Origin: an uncultured Candidatus Saccharibacteria bacterium
GTDB lineage: Bacteria; Patescibacteriota; Saccharimonadia; Saccharimonadales; Saccharimonadaceae
Assembly (NCBI GenBank): GCA_947253995.1
Contig: CAMYBM010000011.1
Coordinates: 1-14,067, forward strand
Length of the DNA: 14,067 bases
Direction of reading: 5' to 3'
The position numbers and the translations under genes are program-made. Positions 6,594 through 14,067 of the stretch are shown here, piece after piece. The notes beneath the pieces were generated by a model. It was given only the letters and a program-made list of their open reading frames with translations, did no database searches and was not told the DNA's origin. Every line of letters starts with the position of its first letter. Within the stretch, counting starts at the first letter, position 1.

Positions 6594-9500
6594 CTAATCT
6601 TGCTCAGGCTCAGCATAATCCTGCTCGTCCAACGCACCAGTTCCTACCGGGATCTTACGGCCAATGATAACATTCTCCTTTAGACCCTTGAGGTGGTCAA
6701 TCCGACCAGCAGTTGCTGCACCAATTAAGACACGTGTAGTATCCTGGAATGATGCACCTGACAAGAATGAGTCACTACTCACAGCAACCTTCGTAATACC
6801 CAAGATTAGCTGCGTAAACTCGATCGGCTTCTTGCCTGCCGCGACGAGCTGTTTGTTGACATCAACAGCGCGCGCCTTTGAGATTACCGCACCAGCAATG
6901 AACTCGCTATCACCCGGATCCTCAACCTCAACTCGGCTAAACATCTGGCGAACGATAACTTCCAAGTGCTTCGGCGAAATGTCCTGACCCTGCGCCGCAT
7001 AAATGCGTAGCACATCATTAACGATATAGCGTTCAGTTTCGGCAATACCCTTGTACTTCATCAATTCACGCAGTTCAATTGAACCAGTGGTAATGCGATC
7101 ACCAGCTTTAACCGTGTCGCCATCTGACACAGCTAATACACGTGTATTGCTAATCTTATACTGCAATGGCTCTTGCTTTTCAGCAGTCAAGGTAATGCCG
7201 CCATTAGTGTAGGCAATTACACCATCAAACGGTGCGACTAACGGCAAGCTGTCGACTTCGTTAACGGCCAAAATATCACCTGTGCGAACGACCGCACCAT
7301 CACGAACTTTCACTTCTTGGTCGGCAGCAATAGCAATTTCCTCGGTGCGACCAGCTAAAGGAGTAACAGTTACGATGTAATTATCGCCCCGCTCCTCAAC
7401 CGTTACAGTACCATCAACATCTGACACGATAGCTCGACCCTTTGGATCATGCGCTTCAAGCAACTCCTCAACGCGTGGCAAACCTTGCGAAATGTTATCG
7501 CCACCAACACCGCTAGAGTGCTTAGTATCAAGCGTCAACTGAGTACCAGGCTCACCAACTGACTGGGCAGCGATCACACCGATTGGCTCTGCAGCTGCAA
7601 TCAAGAAACCGGTCGACATATCAATACCGTAGCTCTTCTGTGGTATACCAGAGAGTTCTGGTGTTGATAACACTGACATAATTGTAGCAGATTGGATTGA
7701 TTCATCCGCTTCAATTGCTGCTGCGATATCGTTGGTAATCAACTCACCAGCCTTGACGTAAGTGCTAATGTCCTTAGCGGCATAACGCCCAGCCAAGCGA
7801 TCGGCAAATTTGATCATCGTATCTTCGGTCTCGCGACGGTAAATCGTGAAACCTGGATCCTTAGCTGCACCTTCGTCTGGCACGGTAAAGACATCCTGCG
7901 ATACATCAACCAATCGACGTGTCAAATAGCCAGAGTTGGCAGTCTTCAACGCCGTAGAAACAGCACCGTAGCGCGAACCACGTGTCACCACGAAGGCTTC
8001 CAATGGCGTCATACCGTGCTTGTAAGAATTCTTGACCGGCAACTCAATTTCGCGGCCAGATGCATCCACCTGAACACCAATCATTGCGGAAGCCTGCTTA
8101 ATGTTATCTACTGAACCACGTGCGCCTGAGTTGGCCAAAACAGACACTGCCGTATCGACTTTTTGCAAGTGATCTTCGACCTCTTGCGTAACTTTAGCGT
8201 CAACTTGGCGCCAAGCCTGCACGGTTAACTTATGCCGTTCCGCGCCGGTAATCAAACCTTGGTCATACTGAGCGGCAATCTGTGTAGCTTTCTTCTCGCC
8301 CTCTTCGGCAATATCGGCGACATTACCTAGGCTAAAGTAGTCATCCATGCCGGTAGAGATGGCTGATCTAGTTGCATATTCCAACGCCATGCTCTTGATG
8401 TCGTTAGCAGTTTTAGCAGTGACTTCAGCGCCGTAATTATTAAATACACGCGCCAAAACCTTACCGATAACCTTCTTGGTCAAAACTTCATCGACATATG
8501 GTAATTTTTCTGGAAGCACCTCGTTAAATAGAACGCGTCCCAATGTAGTATGACGAACTGCGCCACGGAAACGGACAATGATTGGCGTTTGGAATTCAAT
8601 CTCACCAGCCTCATGCGCCATAATAGCTTCAGCCTCAGAAGCATAGGCATGCGGCTTTTCGCCATCTTTCAGCTGAGCTGACTGCTTGTTGTATGTCAAG
8701 TAGTAACAACCCAACACAATATCCTGGTAAATAGACAGCACTGGCGAACCATCCGACGGCTTCAGTAAGTTATTCGAAGCTGCAATCAAATCGCGCGCCT
8801 CAGCTTGGGCCTCGTCGGACAACGGCAGATGAACTGACATCTGGTCGCCATCGAAGTCCGCATTAAAGCCTGATGTAACCAACGGACAAACCTGGATAGC
8901 ATAGCCTTCAATGAGTTTTGGCTTAAAGGCTTGGATCGACAAACGGTGTAGGGTCGGGGCGCGGTTCAGCAAAACATACTTGCCTTTGATTACCTCTTCA
9001 AGCGCATCCCAAATTATCGGATCGCCAGCTTCAATCATCCGCTGTGCAGTGTGGATCGTATTTGCGTTCTCCCACTCAAGCAACTTCGAGATTACAAATG
9101 GCTTGAATAATTCTAGTGCCATAGTTTTAGGCAAGCCACACTCGTCGATGTCAAGATCAGGACCAGATACGATTACCGAACGCCCAGAATAATCAACACG
9201 CTTACCCAAAAGATTCTGGCGGAAACGACCTTGCTTGCCCTTAAGCATGTCAGACAATGACTTGAGCTTACGGCGACCGCCGGTCGCTTGGGCCGCGCGC
9301 GTACCACGAGCTGCTGAATTATCAATTAAAGCATCAACAGCCTCTTGCAGCATTCGTTTTTCATTACGCGTAATTACTTCTGGCGCATTCAAATCTGCTA
9401 GCTTCTTCAAGCGATTGTTACGGTTGATCACGCGACGATAAAGATCATTCAGATCAGACGTAGCAAAACGCCCGCCCGTTAGCTGTACCATTGGGCGCAG

Positions 9501-10433
9501 GTCAGGTGGAATTACCGGCAACACTGTCAAGCAAGTTGACTCTGGCTTAATACCAGCCGCTCGCATACCCTCTAGCATCTTGATACGTTTCTGTAGACGC
9601 TGCTTGACTTGGCCGCGCTTCTTCTGTGCTTGAGCTGTAAGATCATTGATCATAGCGTCAAGATCAACTTCAGATAGTAGGCGGTACAGCGCCTCGCCTC
9701 CCATACCAACTTCAATGAAGTCTTGATACTCTTCGGGAAGATTGCGATAGACGCTTTCATTCATAATAGCGCCTTTGACCAGGCTATCCAGCATCGCCTT
9801 CTTCTCGTTGTATTCATTTGTTAAGTTGTCAATCTCTGCAGTCATCTCCTTTGCCAATGACTGGGCGCTAACAACATCGTTATCCTCGTCACCGGTACCG
9901 TTAGCAGCGCGGTCATAACGCAACTTAATTGCGGCACGGGCGGCGTTGAACTGCTCTTCGTTGGCATTACGACACTCAGCTACGGCCTCATCGTCAACGG
10001 CCAAAATAGCATAAGATTGGAAATAAGCGATGCGTTCCAATTCCTTAACCGTCAGGTTAAGAATTAACGACATAGCGCTAGGTGTACCCCGCATAAACCA
10101 GATATGCGCAACTGGTGTGGCAAGGCGAATATGCCCCATGCGCTCACGCCGTGAAGAAGCACGCGTGACCAACTCACCATTTTTGTCAACTGCAGCCTCA
10201 CGCGAACGTACGCCCTTCAGTTTGGCATCATGGGGATTGATATCCTTAACTGGCCCAAATATTCTTTCGCAGAATAAGCCATCACGTTCTGGTTTCTGAG
10301 TACGATAGTTGATCGTTTCCGGCTTAAGCACCTCACCGTATGACCAAGACAAGATATCTTGTTCGCTTGCTACGGTTAAGCGCACGGCATCAAAGTCAGC
10401 TACCGACTTCTCATCATTGTACTTAGGTCGCAT
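6594..10433 (-). CDS. rpoC: DNA-directed RNA polymerase subunit beta' lacking both canonical zinc sites
   Basis: 1279 residues; with RpoB it forms the RNA polymerase active centre. Landmarks: LFCERIFGP (53-61), RRERMGHI (95-102), a ~70-residue helical and acidic insertion at about 150-220, the VINRNNRLKKL region (335-345), KSLSDMLKGKQGRFRQNLLG (391-410), catalytic NADFDGDQM (524-532; Mg2+ ligands D526, D528, D530), bridge helix STALKTANSGYLTRRLVD (826-843), trigger loop from GEPGTQLT (960-967), and C-terminal SFQDTTRVL and GLKENVIIGR (1228-1259). All catalytic aspartates are intact. Odd: the four N-terminal Zn cysteines are P67, D69, V82 and N85, and the four of the second site are E854, T924, P931 and S934. 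The trigger loop reads LTLDTKH (966-972). The ATG lies 2 nt after the rpoB stop, with AGGAGG 7 nt upstream, so translation is coupled. There is no sign of a frameshift, and flanking motifs stay in register. Function is certain; zinc independence is inferred. Confidence 0.98.
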   Translation of the reverse strand: MRPKYNDEKSVADFDAVRLTVASEQDILSWSYGEVLKPETINYRTQKPERDGLFCERIFGPVKDINPHDAKLKGVRSREAAVDKNGELVTRASSRRERMGHIRLATPVAHIWFMRGTPSAMSLILNLTVKELERIAYFQSYAILAVDDEAVAECRNANEEQFNAARAAIKLRYDRAANGTGDEDNDVVSAQSLAKEMTAEIDNLTNEYNEKKAMLDSLVKGAIMNESVYRNLPEEYQDFIEVGMGGEALYRLLSEVDLDAMINDLTAQAQKKRGQVKQRLQKRIKMLEGMRAAGIKPESTCLTVLPVIPPDLRPMVQLTGGRFATSDLNDLYRRVINRNNRLKKLADLNAPEVITRNEKRMLQEAVDALIDNSAARGTRAAQATGGRRKLKSLSDMLKGKQGRFRQNLLGKRVDYSGRSVIVSGPDLDIDECGLPKTMALELFKPFVISKLLEWENANTIHTAQRMIEAGDPIIWDALEEVIKGKYVLLNRAPTLHRLSIQAFKPKLIEGYAIQVCPLVTSGFNADFDGDQMSVHLPLSDEAQAEARDLIAASNNLLKPSDGSPVLSIYQDIVLGCYYLTYNKQSAQLKDGEKPHAYASEAEAIMAHEAGEIEFQTPIIVRFRGAVRHTTLGRVLFNEVLPEKLPYVDEVLTKKVIGKVLARVFNNYGAEVTAKTANDIKSMALEYATRSAISTGMDDYFSLGNVADIAEEGEKKATQIAAQYDQGLITGAERHKLTVQAWRQVDAKVTQEVEDHLQKVDTAVSVLANSGARGSVDNIKQASAMIGVQVDASGREIELPVKNSYKHGMTPLEAFVVTRGSRYGAVSTALKTANSGYLTRRLVDVSQDVFTVPDEGAAKDPGFTIYRRETEDTMIKFADRLAGRYAAKDISTYVKAGELITNDIAAAIEADESIQSATIMSVLSTPELSGIPQKSYGIDMSTGFLIAAAEPIGVIAAQSVGEPGTQLTLDTKHSSGVGGDNISQGLPRVEELLEAHDPKGRAIVSDVDGTVTVEERGDNYIVTVTPLAGRTEEIAIAADQEVKVRDGAVVRTGDILAVNEVDSLPLVAPFDGVIAYTNGGITLTAEKQEPLQYKISNTRVLAVSDGDTVKAGDRITTGSIELRELMKYKGIAETERYIVNDVLRIYAAQGQDISPKHLEVIVRQMFSRVEVEDPGDSEFIAGAVISKARAVDVNKQLVAAGKKPIEFTQLILGITKVAVSSDSFLSGASFQDTTRVLIGAATAGRIDHLKGLKENVIIGRKIPVGTGALDEQDYAEPEQD

Positions 10434-10435
10434 GA

Positions 10436-13400
10436 TTAAGCCTCCTCTCCTTCCTTATTATCGTTGTCGCCTTCAGCATCGAGTATTTCATCTAGCGCAA
10501 TTTCGTTTTCATCATCGCTCAATGGCACCGTGACGTTGTCATCTTCCTCGTCGGTTTCGCCAGGCATTACAACATCATCGATAGCACTTGTGTCAATACT
10601 ATCGTCTAGCTTGCCACCAGTACCCTTTTCAGTCACAATGCTTTCAGCGTCGTTAAGCTGATTATCTTGCATCAAATCAACACGTAGACCAATGCCTTGC
10701 AGCTCCTTTACTAGAACCTTAAAGCCTTCCGGTATATCTGGCCCAGCAATCGGATCGCCCTTGATAATACTCTCATAGGCACGAGCTCGACCCTTAACGT
10801 CATCTGACTTAATTGTGATCATTTCTTGCAAAGTTGATGCGGCACCGTAAGCTTCAAGCGCCCAGACTTCCATTTCACCAAAGCGCTGGCCACCGTTATG
10901 CGCACGACCACCAAGTGGCTGTTGTGTCACCATGGCATATGGTCCAGTTGAACGCGCATGAATCTTATCAAGTACCATATGGTGCAGCTTGATCATATAC
11001 ATGATGCCAACTGTAGTTTGTTCCTTAAACGGTTCACCCGTGCGGCCATCAAACAGCTGGAACTTACCGTTGCGACTAAAGCCGGCTTTCTCAAGCTCAT
11101 CAGCAATGGTTGCATTTGGAATACCCTTAAAGGCTGGGGTTGCAACCTTGTAGCCCAACTTCTTTGCCGCCATACCAATATGCACCTCAAACAACTGGCC
11201 TAAGTTCATACGCGATGGCACGCCCATAGGGTTCAAGATAATATCTACCGGAGTACCGTCTGCCATGAATGGCATATCTTCTTCGGCCAAGATTTTAGCT
11301 ACTACACCCTTGTTGCCATAACGTCCAGCCAACTTATCGCCAACTTGAATCTTGCGGGTTTGCGCAATAAATACTTCAATTTGTTTGAGGACGCCGGCTT
11401 TAAGCTCATAGCCTGAGTCACGATCAAAAATCTTAACAGCAACTACCTTACCGCCTTCGCTGCGCCCAACGCGATGCGAAGTGTCGCGCACATCTTTAGC
11501 TTTTTCACCAAAGATTGCACGCAACAAACGCTCTTCGGAGCTCAGTTCCTGCTCGCCACGCGGAGTAATCTTCCCGACCAAAACATCACCTGGCTTAACC
11601 TCTGATCCGATCGCAATGATGCCGTTATCATCAAGATTGCGCAACGCATCTTCACTAGCATTCGGGATATCACGTGTAACTTGCTCTGGCCCTAACTTTG
11701 TATCACGCACTTCAATCATTGAGCTTGTAATATTGATACTTGTCAAAGCATCATCCTCGACCAAACGGCGACTAATGATGATTGAGTCGTCCATGTTGTA
11801 GCCCTTCCACGGCATGTAAGCTACGATTAAGTCACGACCAAGTGCTATTTCACCGTCAGCTACTGAAGCACCTTCTACCAATGGCTGCCCCTTCGCAACA
11901 TGTTGACCACGAGTAACAACTGTACGCTCGTTAAATGAACGGTCTTCATTTGATTTTACAAAGTGAGTTGGATGATAAACGCCCATCGTTCCGTCATTGT
12001 ATTTAACTTGTACTTCATTGGCGTCAGCCTTAACAACTTCACCGTCATCACGCGCAACAGTCAAAGCTGGCATATTGAGCGCTAGATCGTGCTCGATACC
12101 AGTACCAACAATTGGAGCGCTTGGTTTAATCAACGGCACAGCTTGACGCTGCATGTTCGAACCCATCAAGTTACGGTCAATACGGCTTTTCTCAACAAAC
12201 GGAATTAACGCAGCAGTAGTACCAATAACCTGTGTTGAAGTTGCATCCATATAGGTCACATCAATAGCGTCAACCGTCTCTGGGCGGAGCTTGCGACGAG
12301 CATCGACACGCGAGTCTTTGAACGTACCGTCTTCATTACATTCGACTGAACTTTCGGCAATGGTCTCACGAGCTTCTTGGGCGGCATCCATGTAAACAAC
12401 CTCGTCGGTTACTTTACCATTGACCACCTTACGGTATGGCGCCTCAATAAAGCCATACGAGTTAATGCGCGCATACGACGCAAGCGATAGCACCAAACCA
12501 ACGTTACCGCCTTCTGGCGTCTCAATAATACAAACACGGGAGTAGTGAGTTGGATGAATATCGCGCACCGCGATCCCAGCACGTTCCCTAGTCAAGCCGC
12601 CAGGGCCCATTGAGCTTAAGCGACGCTTGTGTGCCAACTCAGATAGTGGGTTAGCCTGATCCATAAATTGCGATAACTGCGATGAAGCAAAGAACTCTCG
12701 CACCGCGGCAACAATTGGCCGGGCGTTAATTAATGACGCTGGGGTAACGTTATCCAAATCAGCAATACTCATGCGGTCGCGAATATTCCGCTCTAAACGC
12801 AGAAGCCCAACGCGGAATTGACGTGCGACCAACTCACCAACCAAGCGAACGCGCCGGTTGTAAAATGCGTCAATGTCATCCGGTTCTTCTTGCGTATTGT
12901 TCAAACGAATAATCTCAGCCACAATGGCAACAAGATCATCTAGTAGTAGTACACGATGTTCTGGATCTTCCGGCAAAGTTGGCGCTAGCCCAAGCTCTTT
13001 TTTAATTTCGGCCAAACGCTGGTTCATCTTGTAGCGACCAACACGGCTAATGTCAAACCGCTTAAAGTCGAAGAAGGTCCGTTCGATCATTCCCTTGGCA
13101 TTATCAACCGTAGCCAAATCGCCTGGTCGAATCTTACGGAACACTTCAATCAGAGCTTCGTTGACTCCACGACTCTGATCTTTATCAATCGTTGCGTCAA
13201 TATACTTAATATCACCAGTATCTACGCTGCTAAACAACTCTTTAATCTTAGCATTTGTACTATAACCAAGCGCGCGCAATAAAGTCGTAACGGGGAACTT
13301 ACGCCGGCGATCAATCTTAACGTAAATAGCGCCATCTTTATTTGTTTCAAATTCAAACCATACCCCACGGCCCGGAATGATTTTGGCACCATAACGTCGC

Positions 13401-13873
13401 GTATCATCAGCCGTATCTTCGGCCGTAAAGAAAGCACCTGCGGAACGAATCAACTGAGAGACTACCACGCGCTCCGAACCGTTGATAATAAACGTACCTC
13501 GATCCGTCATCCATGGGTATTCACCAAGGTATAGCTCATCTTCGCGAACCTCACCGGTAGCGCGATTAACTAATTCAACGTTAGCGTATAGCGGCGCTTC
13601 GTAACTAACGTTGTCACGCAAAGCTTCAACATCAGTGTGCTTTGGTGCGCCAAAACGATACGATTTAAACGATAGGCTTAACTTCTGACCAGTAAAGTCT
13701 TCGATCGGGCTAATCTCATTGAAGACCTCTCCTAGATCGTATTTGATTAAATTGTCCCACGATTTACGTAAATGCCCAATTAAATCAGGCAGTTCAAGCA
13801 CTTTGTGCTCTGGGCTAAAATAGGTGCGCTTGGTAACACCATTCTTCAGCCAAGGTTTACTCGCATTCGCCAC
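10436..13873 (-). CDS. rpoB: DNA-directed RNA polymerase subunit beta
   Basis: 1145 residues. Landmarks in order: DRGTFIINGSERVVVSQL (124-141), the rifampicin-pocket cluster SSQLSQFMDQANPL and HKRRLSSMGPGG (397-426), VRDIHPTHYSRVCIIETPEG (436-455), GYNMDDSI (691-698), GDKLAGRYGNKG (845-856, with active-site lysines K847 and K855), and LGGRAHNGGQRFGEMEVWAL (987-1006), which contacts beta'. After LGLRV-type end motifs the chain continues with about 75 poorly conserved, strongly acidic residues. E. coli-type resistance positions 513, 516, 526 and 531 are wild type (Q402, D405, H415, S420). Odd: the ED pair of GYNFED reads DD (695-696), and His of GRHGNKG is Y852. The start is GTG at 13873, chosen because AAGGGGAG lies 8 nt upstream and the N-terminus has normal length. 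A leader of about 160 nt with nested inverted repeats precedes it; rpoC follows after 2 nt. Identity is certain. Confidence 0.99.
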   Translation of the reverse strand: MANASKPWLKNGVTKRTYFSPEHKVLELPDLIGHLRKSWDNLIKYDLGEVFNEISPIEDFTGQKLSLSFKSYRFGAPKHTDVEALRDNVSYEAPLYANVELVNRATGEVREDELYLGEYPWMTDRGTFIINGSERVVVSQLIRSAGAFFTAEDTADDTRRYGAKIIPGRGVWFEFETNKDGAIYVKIDRRRKFPVTTLLRALGYSTNAKIKELFSSVDTGDIKYIDATIDKDQSRGVNEALIEVFRKIRPGDLATVDNAKGMIERTFFDFKRFDISRVGRYKMNQRLAEIKKELGLAPTLPEDPEHRVLLLDDLVAIVAEIIRLNNTQEEPDDIDAFYNRRVRLVGELVARQFRVGLLRLERNIRDRMSIADLDNVTPASLINARPIVAAVREFFASSQLSQFMDQANPLSELAHKRRLSSMGPGGLTRERAGIAVRDIHPTHYSRVCIIETPEGGNVGLVLSLASYARINSYGFIEAPYRKVVNGKVTDEVVYMDAAQEARETIAESSVECNEDGTFKDSRVDARRKLRPETVDAIDVTYMDATSTQVIGTTAALIPFVEKSRIDRNLMGSNMQRQAVPLIKPSAPIVGTGIEHDLALNMPALTVARDDGEVVKADANEVQVKYNDGTMGVYHPTHFVKSNEDRSFNERTVVTRGQHVAKGQPLVEGASVADGEIALGRDLIVAYMPWKGYNMDDSIIISRRLVEDDALTSINITSSMIEVRDTKLGPEQVTRDIPNASEDALRNLDDNGIIAIGSEVKPGDVLVGKITPRGEQELSSEERLLRAIFGEKAKDVRDTSHRVGRSEGGKVVAVKIFDRDSGYELKAGVLKQIEVFIAQTRKIQVGDKLAGRYGNKGVVAKILAEEDMPFMADGTPVDIILNPMGVPSRMNLGQLFEVHIGMAAKKLGYKVATPAFKGIPNATIADELEKAGFSRNGKFQLFDGRTGEPFKEQTTVGIMYMIKLHHMVLDKIHARSTGPYAMVTQQPLGGRAHNGGQRFGEMEVWALEAYGAASTLQEMITIKSDDVKGRARAYESIIKGDPIAGPDIPEGFKVLVKELQGIGLRVDLMQDNQLNDAESIVTEKGTGGKLDDSIDTSAIDDVVMPGETDEEDDNVTVPLSDDENEIALDEILDAEGDNDNKEGEEA
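10441..10446 (-). promoter_or_regulatory. Shine-Dalgarno AGGAGG of rpoC, inside the rpoB 3' end
   Basis: A perfect AGGAGG lies 7 nt before the rpoC ATG at 10433. It is formed by the rpoB codons GGA GAG GAG GCT (Gly-Glu-Glu-Ala) that end the acidic tail. It fixes the rpoC start and links translation of the two subunits. Confidence 0.9.
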
Positions 13874-13881
13874 GAATAGTA

Positions 13882-13889
13882 CTCCCCTT
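13882..13889 (-). promoter_or_regulatory. Shine-Dalgarno AAGGGGAG deciding the GTG start of rpoB
   Basis: AAGGGGAG lies 8 nt before the GTG at 13873. No ATG with comparable spacing exists nearby, so this site is the main support for the GTG start. Confidence 0.8.
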
Positions 13890-13935
13890 TGTTTTAATCA
13901 ATCCGCCGGCTTGAAGAATTCTACACTGTTTATTC

Positions 13936-14054
13936 TGTGCTATAAGGGTGTCGCCAGTAGTGTAAGAGCGAACCAGCACAACAAGTCCCTCCGCCGCCAT
14001 ACGGAGAAACTCTAAAACAGGTTACACTACTTCATCAACCAAAAGTATAGCACA
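13936..14054 (-). promoter_or_regulatory. Structured rpoB leader region: two nested perfect inverted repeats plus a central hairpin
   Basis: This stretch upstream of rpoB has no gene. On the minus strand, TGTGCTATA (14054-14046) is a perfect 9-bp match to TATAGCACA (13944-13936). Nested inside, AGTAGTGTAA (14031-14022) is a perfect 10-bp match to TTACACTACT (13965-13956). At the centre TTTCTCCG (14009-14002) pairs with CGGAGGGA (13993-13986) around an 8-nt loop, using two G-U pairs that exist only in minus-strand RNA. The RNA would be a rod: outer stem, asymmetric internal loop (14 against 11 nt), 10-bp stem, open bubble (12 against 20 nt), apical hairpin. It matches no RNA family I recognise. 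It may be a cis-acting rpoBC leader or an independent small RNA. Transcription of the outer arm needs a promoter beyond 14067. Confidence 0.55.
14044..14052 (-). promoter_or_regulatory. Possible extended -10 promoter element (TGC TATACT) upstream of rpoB
   Basis: TGC followed by TATACT is a good extended -10. A start near 14037 would give a 5' leader of about 164 nt for rpoB. With 17-bp spacing the -35 would lie just outside the window, so it cannot be checked. The element overlaps the outer arm of the inverted repeat; it is either a true promoter or part of a longer transcribed structure. Confidence 0.4.
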
Positions 14055-14067
14055 CTAATTCCAAGAG

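Noticed and set aside
12605..12685. Rifampicin resistance changes in RpoB.
   Set aside because: The main resistance positions are wild type (Q402, D405, H415, S420). The Asn-to-Ala at 407 and Leu-to-Met at 422 are more likely lineage differences.
13915..13922. AGAATTCT palindrome in the rpoB leader as an operator.
   Set aside because: Only 8 bp, with no second copy or promoter context; easily chance.
13824..14015. A 63-residue plus-strand open frame covering the rpoB start and leader.
   Set aside because: It overlaps the rpoB N-terminus and the inverted repeats, has no recognisable motif and no clear ribosome binding site.
13956..14031. A 76-nt stretch closed by complementary ends, upstream of rpoB, resembling a tRNA in size.
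   Set aside because: No D-arm or T-arm pairing: the GGTTCGCTC segment lacks a matching T stem, and the closing stem is 10 bp, not 7. Neither strand gives a cloverleaf.
14032..14038. UGAUGA next to the 10-bp stem, opposite GGCGA, as a kink-turn or C/D box.
   Set aside because: The tandem G-A pairs cannot be placed with the normal 3-nt bulge; extra GGC on the opposite strand breaks the pattern.
13936..14054. 5S rRNA, SRP RNA or a standard 6S RNA, suggested by the ~119-nt size and closing stem.
   Set aside because: The CCGAAC block and three-way junction of 5S are absent, the GGAAGCA-type SRP motif is absent, and it is shorter than typical 6S. Treated as an unassigned structured region.

Overview
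The window is about 14 kb with every supported gene on the minus strand, so transcription runs from high to low coordinates. It suggests a reduced-genome bacterium of the Patescibacteria (CPR), most likely Saccharibacteria (TM7). This placement is an inference from protein character: a divergent RNA polymerase, a short alpha-glucan phosphorylase, and a TRAM-domain methyltransferase without the iron-sulfur cysteines. TAA, TAG and TGA all occur as plausible stops, so nothing here requires a UGA-recoded code.

In transcription order, 14067 to 13874 is a non-coding leader that holds two nested perfect inverted repeats and an extended -10-like element. rpoB follows (13873-10436, GTG start), then after 2 nt rpoC (10433-6594). 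A 139-nt gap carries a 13-bp hairpin and then a near-consensus promoter for an MgtA-type Mg2+ P-type ATPase (6454-4013). A second near-consensus promoter, whose -35 covers the ATPase stop codon, drives a compact operon: alpha-glucan phosphorylase (3976-2210), type I pullulanase-like debranching enzyme (2210-273, overlapping in TAATG) and a TrmA/RlmD-family RNA methyltransferase (289 to beyond position 1, overlapping by 17 nt).

The phosphorylase and the debranching enzyme form a cytoplasmic pair that would convert storage glycogen or imported maltodextrin to glucose-1-phosphate. rpoB and rpoC encode the two large subunits of RNA polymerase.

The strongest unusual signal is the polymerase itself. 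All eight cysteines that form the two structural zinc sites of bacterial RpoC are replaced, in gap-free alignments made from memory. The trigger loop reads LDTKH instead of the usual MRTFH, and RpoB has D for the near-universal E of the ED pair and Y for H in GRHGNKG. The catalytic NADFDGD motif is intact. The second theme is transcript architecture: two promoters sit so close to their start codons that the mRNAs should be essentially leaderless, whereas rpoB and rpoC have clear Shine-Dalgarno sequences and rpoB has a long, structured leader. No stretch over 300 bases lacks a gene.
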